64,000 bases of DNA from Alcanivorax sp. GTDB lineage: Bacteria > Pseudomonadota > Gammaproteobacteria > Pseudomonadales > Alcanivoracaceae. The stretch is taken from positions 310,001 to 374,000 of the forward strand of contig NZ_CP051240.1 of the NCBI RefSeq assembly GCF_017794965.1. Reading direction: 5' to 3'. The position numbers and the translations under genes were made by a program. The notes under the pieces were generated by a model, which was given only the letters and a program-made list of their open reading frames with translations, was not told where the DNA came from and did not search any database. Shown here in pieces: positions 36,105-43,140 of this stretch (within the stretch, counting starts at the first letter, position 1; every line of letters starts with the position of its first letter).

Positions 36105-36139
36105 GCTACGAGCTACGAGCTACGAGCTACGAGCTACGA
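36105..36139. repeat. Heptad array H: five perfect GCTACGA copies
   Basis: GCTACGA is repeated five times without change from 36105 to 36139, beginning 4 nt after the preceding stop codon. No matching inverted TCGTAGC array is seen downstream. Confidence 0.95.
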
Positions 36140-36144
36140 AAAGC

Positions 36145-36184
36145 GAAAAGAGGCCGCGTCCGGCATTTGGGCGCGGCCTCTTTT
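36145..36184. terminator. Rho-independent terminator after the pilin-like gene
   Basis: A 13-bp stem, AAAAGAGGCCGCG pairing with CGCGGCCTCTTTT, ends in a T-run at 36181-36184. It follows heptad array H. Confidence 0.88.
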
Positions 36185-36243
36185 GTTTGAGTCGCTATGA
36201 CATCACACGCGTTGTTGCGTGCAGCGTGATGCGGGGGAGGATC

Positions 36244-36411
36244 AGTTGAAAGTGTAAAGTTGAAAGTTCAAACGCGATGAACGCCGGGTTTGTGCTGGTA
36301 CGAAAAAGGCCGCGCCCGGAGACGGGTGCGGCCTTTTATGTGCGCGCGGCGAAAAGCGTCCAGTCAAAACACGAGGTCTTGTTCGCGCGTTTCAACTTTC
36401 AACTCGCAACT
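36244..36411. repeat. Heptad-arm inverted repeat I (AGTTGAA words) with terminator
   Basis: The left arm is AGTTGAA, AGTGTAA, AGTTGAA, AGTTCAA, ACGCGAT from 36244; the right arm is TTCAACT, TTCAACT, CGCAACT from 36391, preceded by GCGCGT. The central hairpin 36304-36337 (AAGGCCGC pairing with GCGGCCTT) has A and T tracts and can stop both converging transcripts. A third, weaker GCGT array lies at 36209-36234. Together with H these fill the 313-bp gap, which has no gene. Confidence 0.88.
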
Positions 36412-36414
36412 GCT

Positions 36415-36873
36415 TTACGCGCCGATTTTACGCATCTGGTAGACGTTGTGGGAGATGGCAACCACCTCGCCGTTGGCGTCTTTCAGTTCCACATCCCACT
36501 CGAAGTCACACTTGCCTTGCTCTTCGGTGGTCTTTTCGATGCGGGCAATCTCTTCTTCGCTCAGGGTCACTTCCACAGTGACATCCGTAGTGGCCGGGCG
36601 ACGGAAGCGGATCGACATGTCCTTGACGATGGGGTAGTACTTCTTGGTGTCGAAGGAGGTCAGGTAGATGGTGCCACCGGGCAGTTCGGCAATGGTGTAC
36701 AGGGCGCCTGCGTACATGATGCCCACGTGGTTGATGTTGGGCTTGAACGGCATCAGCATCTTGCAGTAGCCGCGATCCACGTCCAGGGTCTGCACTTCGC
36801 AGCGCTCAACGAACGGAAAAGTCTTGTCGCTGGCGGATTTGATCAGGTTCTTCTGTTCTTCAGTCAGGGCCAT
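36415..36873 (-). CDS. Hot-dog-fold thioesterase (PaaI/DUF4442-like)
   Basis: This 152-aa protein fits the YiiD-C/DUF4442 branch of the hot-dog acyl-CoA thioesterases: MPFKPNINHVGIMYAGALYTIAELPGG contains the conserved N-x(3)-G and the acidic residue of the active-site helix (Glu in IAELPGG), followed by the beta strands (YYPIVKDMSIRFRRPA). The substrate is unknown. The ATG at 36873 has AGGAGAAAC upstream. Nothing in its neighbourhood fixes the pathway. Confidence 0.8.
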   Translation of the reverse strand: MALTEEQKNLIKSASDKTFPFVERCEVQTLDVDRGYCKMLMPFKPNINHVGIMYAGALYTIAELPGGTIYLTSFDTKKYYPIVKDMSIRFRRPATTDVTVEVTLSEEEIARIEKTTEEQGKCDFEWDVELKDANGEVVAISHNVYQMRKIGA

Positions 36874-36978
36874 GTCAGTTTCTCCTCAAGTTAACGCGGA
36901 TGCTAACAAAGGCCTGAACAGTGCAGTGAAGCCGTTTCGTTCACTGCACTGGCGTAAACGGTCAGTCAGGATGAGGGG

Positions 36979-37320
36979 TTACTGATCCAGCAGCGCGTCG
37001 GTCTTGGCGGCGCAGATAAAATCATTGCGGTGCAGGCCCCCGATCTTGTGGGTCCACCAGGTCACAGTGACCTTGCCGTATTCGGTAAGAATGGCCGGGT
37101 GGTGGCCTTCCCGTTCCGCAAGTTGGCCTGCCTGATTGGTGAAGGCCAGCGCCTGCTCGAAATTGCGGAAGCTGAAGTGTCGCTGCAGCTTTTCCACGCC
37201 GTCTTCTTCTACCTGGATCCATTCGGGGATCTGCGGGAAGAGCGTTTCCTTTTCTTGTTCTGTGACGGCAGGTGCATCGGCACGGCATGCCTCACAGGCT
37301 TGGGTATTCAATGTGGTCAT
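36979..37320 (-). CDS. phhB: Pterin-4a-carbinolamine dehydratase
   Basis: PhhB regenerates the pterin cofactor of phenylalanine hydroxylase. The 113-aa protein has the family signature: HHP in EREGHHPAILTEYGKVTVTWWTH, then the conserved D of HRNDFICAAK. I start at ATG 37320 (MTTLNTQACEAC, as in Pseudomonas PhhB); an ATG six codons upstream is also possible. phhA is not adjacent. Confidence 0.92.
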   Translation of the reverse strand: MTTLNTQACEACRADAPAVTEQEKETLFPQIPEWIQVEEDGVEKLQRHFSFRNFEQALAFTNQAGQLAEREGHHPAILTEYGKVTVTWWTHKIGGLHRNDFICAAKTDALLDQ

Positions 37321-37391
37321 GGCGGGTTCCGGTCTCATACTGACAATGGAAGCACGCTTCCATTGTCAGCGATACGGATCAGGTTGGCAAT

Positions 37392-38117
37392 TTACGGCTG
37401 GCCGGGTTCGCACAGACGAACCGGGTCGCCGTCGGTGCCGCCCGGGGCCATTTTCTTGAGGATGCGGCGTAGCTTTTCCAGATCGGTGTCGTCACGTACC
37501 CGGCCAGGAATTTCCATGCCTGCAGCCAGGTTCAGCAGCACCGCCTTCATCTTCTCGGGCATCAGCACTGGCTGTCTGTGTTGAAGTACATAGATCAGGT
37601 CGCCACGTTTGAACAGTAGGAAACCGTAATAGTAGGTACCGCTTTCCGCTTCCAGGTCTTTCACCTGGGCGGCATCAATATTGATGCCGATGATAGCAAA
37701 CAGTGCCTTGGGCTCGGCGTCTTCCAGGAATTCACGGTAGGAGGCCTCGGCGCTGGTAATCATGGGGGCCTTTGCCACCACGTCGCGAAGATAACTGTTC
37801 AGTGTCAGATTGAGCAGTGTCAGATCCGAAGCAAAGCGCGGTGCCTCGATCATGGGGTGATTCTGTACATTCAGGTAGTCCGCACGGAACAGGCGGCCGC
37901 TGCCATCCCAGAACGTGGTGGAGCCACCATTTCGGTCACAGCGCTCATCCAGCACCACTTCGCCCCGGAAGGTGTTGATGCTGAGGTCCAGGATGTAGGC
38001 GCCAGCAGGCGAGAAGTAATAGTCCCCTTCACGTTCGCCCTGGAGCCCCTGGCAGCCAGCCAGAAGGGAAAGCAGTGACGTGATGAAGAGTAACGCGGCG
38101 GTTTTGATTATTTTCAT
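37392..38117 (-). CDS. Uncharacterised lipoprotein
   Basis: This 241-aa protein begins with a lipoprotein signal (MKIIKTAALLFITSLLSLLAGC, Cys about residue 22). The mature part mixes beta strands and helices and contains two more cysteines (in DERCDRNGG and near the end in RLCEPGQP). I do not recognise a family. The ATG at 38117 is chosen because it gives a complete signal peptide. It is followed on the same strand by phhB, with a 71-nt gap. Confidence 0.75.
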   Translation of the reverse strand: MKIIKTAALLFITSLLSLLAGCQGLQGEREGDYYFSPAGAYILDLSINTFRGEVVLDERCDRNGGSTTFWDGSGRLFRADYLNVQNHPMIEAPRFASDLTLLNLTLNSYLRDVVAKAPMITSAEASYREFLEDAEPKALFAIIGINIDAAQVKDLEAESGTYYYGFLLFKRGDLIYVLQHRQPVLMPEKMKAVLLNLAAGMEIPGRVRDDTDLEKLRRILKKMAPGGTDGDPVRLCEPGQP

Positions 38118-38258
38118 TATTTGCCCCGAATAGGAAAAAGCTGCAGGCACCCTGGCAAGGCGCAGAGCGCGCTCGCCTTTTACGGCACAGGCAGGTGCCT
38201 GAAGATCATAGCATAATCCTGAAGGGGGGCCGCCAGCCTCCGGGCTGACCGGTGTGAC

Positions 38259-38660
38259 TTACATCAATGGCAGATTGTCCACTGGGATGATGGTCTTGTT
38301 GTTCGCCGCGCGCTGGGCCCGATTGTAATGCCAGGTGGCCTTGGCGGGTTGCTCAAACACGCGCAGTGAGACCGCCTCCAGGGGGATGTTGCAGTCGCGA
38401 ACGGTGCTGGCGGTTGCGTTGAATGCCTCCATAAGCGGAGCCATCAGGGTGGCCTGGCGCGCTTCGGCGGCGCTGTCGCATTGCTGCTCACCACTGTTGA
38501 AGTAATTGATGGAGGGTGAAATCAGCACGCTTTGACGAAGTTGTCGCTTGCTGGCATCAATCACTTCCACACACTGCTGGGTCCAGTAGTAATAACAGTC
38601 GCTGGCCCGGGCAAGGCCGCCGCTCACCAGGATCAGTAACCCTATAATCACACCTTTCAT
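38259..38660 (-). CDS. Small exported protein, unknown function
   Basis: This 133-aa precursor has an N-terminal signal peptide (MKGVIIGLLILVSGGLARAS, A-x-A site). The mature part has four cysteines (in SDCYYYWTQQC, QQCDSAAEA, VRDC), consistent with two disulfides in the periplasm. No family recognised. Its ATG overlaps the desaturase stop by 4 nt, so it is translated with that gene. Confidence 0.75.
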   Translation of the reverse strand: MKGVIIGLLILVSGGLARASDCYYYWTQQCVEVIDASKRQLRQSVLISPSINYFNSGEQQCDSAAEARQATLMAPLMEAFNATASTVRDCNIPLEAVSLRVFEQPAKATWHYNRAQRAANNKTIIPVDNLPLM

Positions 38661-39469
38661 GAGGGCTCGCCCTGATGCTGGCGACCTGGCTCCCACTGCA
38701 GAAAGACATGGTCGGCGATCAGGTGGTCGGGAATCCGGTGTCGAATACGGGCGTGCAGGCTGGGCAGCTCACTCCAGTGAATGCCCGGCAGCATGTGGTG
38801 CGCGGTGTGGTAGCCCAGATTCCAGGAGGGCAGGTTGTAACGCTTGAGCTCAACATTGCGGGAGGCATGAAAATGATCCTCAAAACCGGTGCCGGCATGC
38901 TGGCCATAGGTGTTGTCCAGCAACAGAAACAGCATGGTGAGCATGGGCAGAAGGAAGATAATCATGGCATTGCGCGGGTCATGCATGAATGTCAGAACAA
39001 GCGGTATGTTGGCGATCACAAACATTTTCAGGAAACGCCGATAGAGCTGAGGGTGCTGCTGCCCGATGCGATGAACTTCCGGGTAAATCATCAGGGTGTT
39101 CACCAGTACATAGCGCCAGCGGGGCATCAGTGAGCCGTCGGGTTGTTGCCAGGGTGACGGATCTTTCTGCGGATCAAGATAGAGTTTGTGGTGACCGATG
39201 TTGTGGTGCAGGGTCCAGCTGAGGGGGCTGGTGCCGGTCTGCAGATAGAGAATGCATTCAAACAGCCGGTTCAGGGGCCGTTTTCGGAAGACATTCACAT
39301 GGTGGTGGTTGTGGCAGATCGCCCCGCAGGAAACCTGTATGGGGAGCAATGCCAGCATGCCCAGCCAGGTTGCGAGGCCGTGGCTAAAGAAAAACAGTCC
39401 CAGTTGCAGGGAAAATACCGCCAACACCAGGGCAACTGCGGCTCGATCGGCCCTATAGCGTACCAACAT
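38657..39469 (-). CDS. Membrane fatty-acid desaturase-family protein
   Basis: The 270-aa protein has several hydrophobic segments and three histidine clusters typical of the di-iron desaturase/hydroxylase superfamily: HNHHH near residue 53, HHNIGHHK near 88 and HTAHH near 233. It probably introduces or modifies a double bond in acyl chains at the inner membrane; regiospecificity and substrate cannot be inferred. A TATAAT-like -10 lies upstream on the minus strand (39532-39527). It is coupled to the small exported protein. Confidence 0.85.
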   Translation of the reverse strand: MLVRYRADRAAVALVLAVFSLQLGLFFFSHGLATWLGMLALLPIQVSCGAICHNHHHVNVFRKRPLNRLFECILYLQTGTSPLSWTLHHNIGHHKLYLDPQKDPSPWQQPDGSLMPRWRYVLVNTLMIYPEVHRIGQQHPQLYRRFLKMFVIANIPLVLTFMHDPRNAMIIFLLPMLTMLFLLLDNTYGQHAGTGFEDHFHASRNVELKRYNLPSWNLGYHTAHHMLPGIHWSELPSLHARIRHRIPDHLIADHVFLQWEPGRQHQGEPS

Positions 39470-39549
39470 CTCTCATCCACCCGGGCCTCTATGGGGCCCT
39501 TAATACGAATAAGGGGTGAGTCTAATATTATACTTTTGTGTTGGTGTGG

Positions 39550-39589
39550 CCCTATTGACCGGGCGAGCCAGCGCCTTGGCCAATAGGGG
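39550..39589. other. Inverted repeat between acyl-CoA dehydrogenase and desaturase
   Basis: GCCCTATTGACC (39550-39561) and GGCCAATAGGGG (39578-39589) pair with one mismatch across a 16-nt loop. No T-run follows on the minus strand, so this may be a regulatory site of the desaturase rather than a terminator. Confidence 0.45.
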
Positions 39590-39613
39590 GCTGTGGTGCA
39601 GAAATGGCGGGGT

Positions 39614-40855
39614 TCAGGCGCGGCTCAGCAGATCTCTGGCAATGGCAATAATCTGCATTTCGTCGGTGCCGGCGTAGATCTGAAGGATCTTGGCATCACG
39701 CATGAGTTGTTCCACTCGGGATTCGCGCATGTACCCGTAGCCACCGTGGATCTGCACGGCTTCAGTGGCTACTTCCATGGCGGCCTGGGCGGCATACAGC
39801 TTCATGGCTGAGGCTTCAGCCAGGGTCATCTGCTTCCCTTCTGCGGTCATCTCGATATAGCGAAATACCATGTTCTGCAGGTTGCTGCGGGCGACTTCCA
39901 TCTTGGCCAGTTTGAGTTGGATCAACTGGTTCTGGCCAATGGGGCGGCCGAACTGGCTGCGGTCGTTGGCGTACTGCACGGACAGCTCCATGGCCCGTTC
40001 CACCATGCCCAGTGCCATGGCCGCCACGCCAGCGCGCTCCTGCATGAAGGTGCCCTTGGCTCCGCTGCGCCCATAGCTGTCTTCGCTGCCACCCAGCAGG
40101 CGGTCTTTACCCACTTTCACATCGTTAAGGAACAGTTCGCCGGTGGGGGAGGAGCCGATGCCCATCTTCTTGAAGGGTTTGGATTGCTCCAGGCCTTCCA
40201 TGCCGCTGTCCAGGATGAAGGACACGATCTTGCGCTGTTCCGGCGCCACGCCCTCTTCATCCAGCTTGCAGATCAGGATGATGGTATCGGCGAAGGGGCC
40301 GTTGGTGATCCAGGTTTTGCTGCCGTTGATAATATAGCCACCGTTGTCGTCCCGGCGTGCCAGGGTCTTCATCTGTCCAAAGGCATCGGAACCAGCGTTA
40401 GGTTCGGAGATGGCCCAGGCGCCGACTTTTTCCAGTGTCAGCAGCGGTAGCGCCCAGCGCTCTTTCTGTTCGATGGTGCCCTTGCTCATGATGGCCCCGC
40501 CGGCCAGGCCCATGGAGACGCCCATGGCGGTGACCAGCCCCTGGGCATGACGGCAGATTTCGATGATAGGGATCATGCGCATGGCCGCTTCTTCCCCGGC
40601 CATGGCAGAGGGGCCATCCTTTTTCTTTTCTTCGACGGTTTCGCCGGCGGCGATGGCTTTTTCCCGTGCCAGCTGCTTTTCAAAACTCTGCTTGGCCATC
40701 ACATCCATGCCGAACGTCGTGATCAGCTTGCGCAGGATGTCGTAAGGGGGGACGCCGTTGTATTCGATGTCATCCAGCTGAGGAACGACTTCTTTCTCCA
40801 CGAAATCGCGCACCATTTTCTGGATCATCTGTTGTTGTTCTGACCACTGAATCAT
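39614..40855 (-). CDS. Acyl-CoA dehydrogenase
   Basis: This 413-aa flavoenzyme has the ACAD signatures AISEPNAGSDA (residues 148-158), WITNG (182-186) and the C-terminal IHGGYGYMRESRVEQLMRDAKILQIYAGTDEMQ. The catalytic base normally in YEGT is Ala here (YAGT); a Glu at 273 in MQERAGVAA matches the position used by isovaleryl- and long-chain-type enzymes. A Lys/Glu-rich insertion at about 58-82 is unusual. The chain-length specificity is not clear; it is not organised with other beta-oxidation genes here. Confidence 0.88.
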   Translation of the reverse strand: MIQWSEQQQMIQKMVRDFVEKEVVPQLDDIEYNGVPPYDILRKLITTFGMDVMAKQSFEKQLAREKAIAAGETVEEKKKDGPSAMAGEEAAMRMIPIIEICRHAQGLVTAMGVSMGLAGGAIMSKGTIEQKERWALPLLTLEKVGAWAISEPNAGSDAFGQMKTLARRDDNGGYIINGSKTWITNGPFADTIILICKLDEEGVAPEQRKIVSFILDSGMEGLEQSKPFKKMGIGSSPTGELFLNDVKVGKDRLLGGSEDSYGRSGAKGTFMQERAGVAAMALGMVERAMELSVQYANDRSQFGRPIGQNQLIQLKLAKMEVARSNLQNMVFRYIEMTAEGKQMTLAEASAMKLYAAQAAMEVATEAVQIHGGYGYMRESRVEQLMRDAKILQIYAGTDEMQIIAIARDLLSRA

Positions 40856-40958
40856 TGGGTTGTCCTGTCAGTTTGAGAATGTCTCAACAGTAACAACAAG
40901 CTCTCCTGCGCCGCATTGATCATAACGGACGGAATCCTTGACGTTCGGGATCAATAGA

Positions 40959-40993
40959 GACGCTGGAAGCCAGACGCCTGATGCCTGACGCAG
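40959..40993. repeat. Heptad array J (GACGCCT words), no inverted partner
   Basis: GACGCTG, GAAGCCA, GACGCCT, GATGCCT, GACGCAG run consecutively from 40959 to 40993, between the start of the acyl-CoA dehydrogenase gene and the terminator of the ComB-family gene. Confidence 0.85.
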
Positions 40994-40999
40994 AAATGC

Positions 41000-41039
41000 A
41001 AAAACCGGCAAGGCCCGCCTGAAACCTGGCGGGTTGCCG
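41000..41039 (-). terminator. Rho-independent terminator of the ComB-family gene
   Basis: On the minus strand CGGCAACCCGCC pairs with GGCGGGCCTTGCCG and is followed by five T residues, just after the stop at 41050. Confidence 0.88.
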
Positions 41040-41049
41040 TGGAGGGGTA

Positions 41050-41724
41050 TCAGTGAGCGGTGATGCAGGGGAACGGGTCGAAGCGCACCTTCATGACCAG
41101 GGCGCCGGGGCCGGCGTTGCTGGCGGCGGCCTCGATGTCTTCGGGGCGCAGCCGCGGGTGGCTGCCATTGAAAAACTTCTGTGCTGCACGGGCATTGAGG
41201 GTGCGCTCGCGGGCCGCTTCGTAGCTGATGCCTTCGCCTCCCAGCAGGTGGCGGATGTACTCTGCGCAGGCCACGTCCTCGTCGCCGGTGGGGTGCGAGG
41301 CCACCAGCACCACAGTGGGGGGGGTCAGTTCACGCAGGTAGTTGGCGGTGGCCTCGGCATTGATCAGCCCGGCTACCAACACCTCGCGGCTGTCGCGGGC
41401 CCGCAATGTGGCTGCCACCCCGTTGGTGGTGCGCAGGATGATTTCCCTGTCCGCCAGTTCAGCATGGTCCATCTCCCAGGGAGAATTGCCGAAGTCGAAC
41501 CCCTTGATCGGCAGGGCCTCCACCTCTCCGGCCAGCAGGGCGTCGGGAAGGTGCTCATCGCGCAGGGCAAAGGCCTGTTCCGCACTGGCCACTGGCCAGA
41601 TGCAGCGCAGGCCCTTGCGAAAGGCGTGGTGGCAGGTGGTGAAGGCACGAATCACGTCAATCACCACGGTAATGCCATGGATGTTGTGTGGCGGGTTATG
41701 CCCCTGGGCGATGTGAATTTCCAT
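41050..41724 (-). CDS. ComB-family 2-phosphosulfolactate phosphatase-like protein
   Basis: This 224-aa protein belongs to the ComB family, first defined as 2-phosphosulfolactate phosphatase in coenzyme M synthesis but widespread in bacteria that do not make coenzyme M. Visible motifs are VVIDVIRAFTT, LLAGEVEALPIKGFDFGNSP, LRTTNGV and SHPTGDEDVACAEYIRHLL. Its bacterial role could be sulfolactate metabolism or another phosphatase reaction. It is followed, in the same direction, by the acyl-CoA dehydrogenase beyond a terminator. Confidence 0.82.
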   Translation of the reverse strand: MEIHIAQGHNPPHNIHGITVVIDVIRAFTTCHHAFRKGLRCIWPVASAEQAFALRDEHLPDALLAGEVEALPIKGFDFGNSPWEMDHAELADREIILRTTNGVAATLRARDSREVLVAGLINAEATANYLRELTPPTVVLVASHPTGDEDVACAEYIRHLLGGEGISYEAARERTLNARAAQKFFNGSHPRLRPEDIEAAASNAGPGALVMKVRFDPFPCITAH

Positions 41725-41747
41725 AGAGTTCCTTGCGGGGCGCGGCC

Positions 41748-42278
41748 CTAGAACAGGAGCCCGACGCCCCAGGTCGCATTGTCGAAAATCTCTTCCTCTT
41801 CATCCAGGTATTGCTCGATAGCCACGGTGAAGGTGATGCGGTCACCAATGGTGAGCCGGTCCTTGGGGGTGCGGGTGCCGGAGAGGAAGTCCATCACTGA
41901 GCGGAAATTGAAATCCGAGCGGAAACGCATCAGATCGCCGTGATTGCCGTAACCGTATTGCACCTGAATCAAACGGCTGAAGCCGATCCCAAAGTAGCCG
42001 TTGTTGACGCGCTCACCATCGGCCTCTGAAAAATCATCACGGCTGTCGGGTCGCAAGGGCGAGTCGCCGAATTTCTTGGTGGCAATGCCGCCGTTGAGGG
42101 CCACGCTGCTGTAGTTGGCATCCACAAAGAAACCGGTGTCGATATCTTCGGTGGGATCAACACGACCCACCGATACCACCGTGCCGCGGATCAGGTTGAC
42201 CCCGCTATACCGTTCTTCCGCCTGAACGCCGCTGCTGAACAGGGCAAGCATGGCCATCAAGATTATTATTTTTTTCAT
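41748..42278 (-). CDS. Exported outer-membrane-like protein, unknown
   Basis: This 176-aa precursor has a signal peptide (MKKIIILMAMLALFSSGVQA, A-x-A site). The rest alternates polar and aromatic or hydrophobic residues in strand-length segments (YSGVNLIRGTVVSV, NGYFGIGFSRLIQVQYGYG, GDRITFTVAIEQYL) and ends in Phe, the classic C-terminal residue of outer-membrane beta barrels. Likely a small barrel; function not recognised. It precedes the ComB-family gene by 23 nt. Confidence 0.72.
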   Translation of the reverse strand: MKKIIILMAMLALFSSGVQAEERYSGVNLIRGTVVSVGRVDPTEDIDTGFFVDANYSSVALNGGIATKKFGDSPLRPDSRDDFSEADGERVNNGYFGIGFSRLIQVQYGYGNHGDLMRFRSDFNFRSVMDFLSGTRTPKDRLTIGDRITFTVAIEQYLDEEEEIFDNATWGVGLLF

Positions 42279-42371
42279 GGTTATCCCTCCGTGAACAAGG
42301 CGTCATTATGCCTAGAGTCTGTGTGGGTTTCACCCTTGAGGGAGTGCAATGGCCCGTTTGGCAGGGCGGTG

Positions 42372-43100
42372 TTACAGGGTGCGCGCCAGGCACCATACCT
42401 GTACCGAAGCTGCGCCGGCATCCAGCAGGACCCGGCTTGCTTCCCTGGCTGTGCTCCCGGTGGTCATCACATCGTCAATCAGCAGGATATGACGGCCTTG
42501 AATCCGGGCCCGGCAGCGGAAAGCCTGACGAAGGTTGCGTTGTCGCTGGCTGCGAGTGAGTCCTTGCTGATGGGGGGTGGGGCGGTACCGTGTTAGGGCC
42601 TGGACAACGGGTCGCTGCCATTGTTGGCCGAGCAGGTTGGCCAGTCTTTCCCCCTGGTCGAATCCCCGTTGCCAGCGTCGCAGCCAATGAACGGGCAAAG
42701 GGCAAAGCAGGTCGCAGTGTGGCCAGGGCAGTTCCGCCTGGTGTATCAGCTGCTGCAAGGCGCGTTCGTTCACCATCTTGCCCTGATATTTGAACCCCTG
42801 GATCAGTCTGTCCACCGGAAACTGATAGGGGTATACGGCCGTGCTGGCAGAAAAGGGCGGAGGGTGTCGGATGCAGCGGCCGCAGAGGGGGGCGGTCTCC
42901 GTGAGGCTGTGCTCTCCGTTGGTCGCATTGAAAGGCAGGCCGCAGCGGCATTGTGCTGAGGGTAATGGCTGAAGCAACGACTCACAGGCCTTACAAATCA
43001 GCTTGCCCTGCTGGTGACCGCAGAGCAGGCAATGGCTAAATAGATCAAAAAATGATCGTCGGTAAACTTTTGCTGCGTCGGAGTGGTTGACAGGCGGCAT
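42372..43100 (-). CDS. comF: ComF-family phosphoribosyltransferase-like protein
   Basis: The 242-aa protein has an N-terminal zinc-finger-like part with CxxC pairs (CLLCGH, CKACES, CRCG, CGRC) and a PRTase core with PLPVHWLRRWQRGFDQ, and the PRPP loop LLIDDVMTTGST. ComF proteins take part in natural transformation in some bacteria. The gene diverges from bioB; its ATG at 43100 lies inside the candidate bio promoter and no alternative in-frame start exists downstream before the zinc finger, so the overlap is real if the promoter call is correct. Confidence 0.9.
   Translation of the reverse strand: MPPVNHSDAAKVYRRSFFDLFSHCLLCGHQQGKLICKACESLLQPLPSAQCRCGLPFNATNGEHSLTETAPLCGRCIRHPPPFSASTAVYPYQFPVDRLIQGFKYQGKMVNERALQQLIHQAELPWPHCDLLCPLPVHWLRRWQRGFDQGERLANLLGQQWQRPVVQALTRYRPTPHQQGLTRSQRQRNLRQAFRCRARIQGRHILLIDDVMTTGSTAREASRVLLDAGAASVQVWCLARTL
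43060..43093 (+). promoter_or_regulatory. Candidate BirA operator of the bio operon
   Basis: The half-sites CGGTAAACT (43060-43068) and GGTTGACAG (43085-43093) are separated by 16 nt. The E. coli BirA operator has TTGTAAACC and GGTTTACAA also 16 nt apart; both halves keep the TAAAC/GTTnAC core. The right half includes the -35 box of the bioB promoter. Confidence 0.7.
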
Positions 43101-43115
43101 GGCGCTCCCTAGCCT
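43087..43115 (+). promoter_or_regulatory. bioB promoter
   Basis: A perfect TTGACA (43087-43092) is followed after 17 nt by TAGCCT (43110-43115), 25 nt before the bioB ATG. Confidence 0.6.
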
Positions 43116-43140
43116 TCAAGGCTCGAATAAGGAGACCAGC

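Noticed and set aside
36105..36139. GCTACGA array considered as a CRISPR or iteron origin
   Set aside because: The repeats are contiguous without spacers, and there is no replication gene or cas gene nearby; it fits the heptad class instead.
39550..39589. Inverted repeat considered as a terminator of the acyl-CoA dehydrogenase
   Set aside because: No T-run follows the stem on the transcribed strand, so it is listed only as an inverted repeat.
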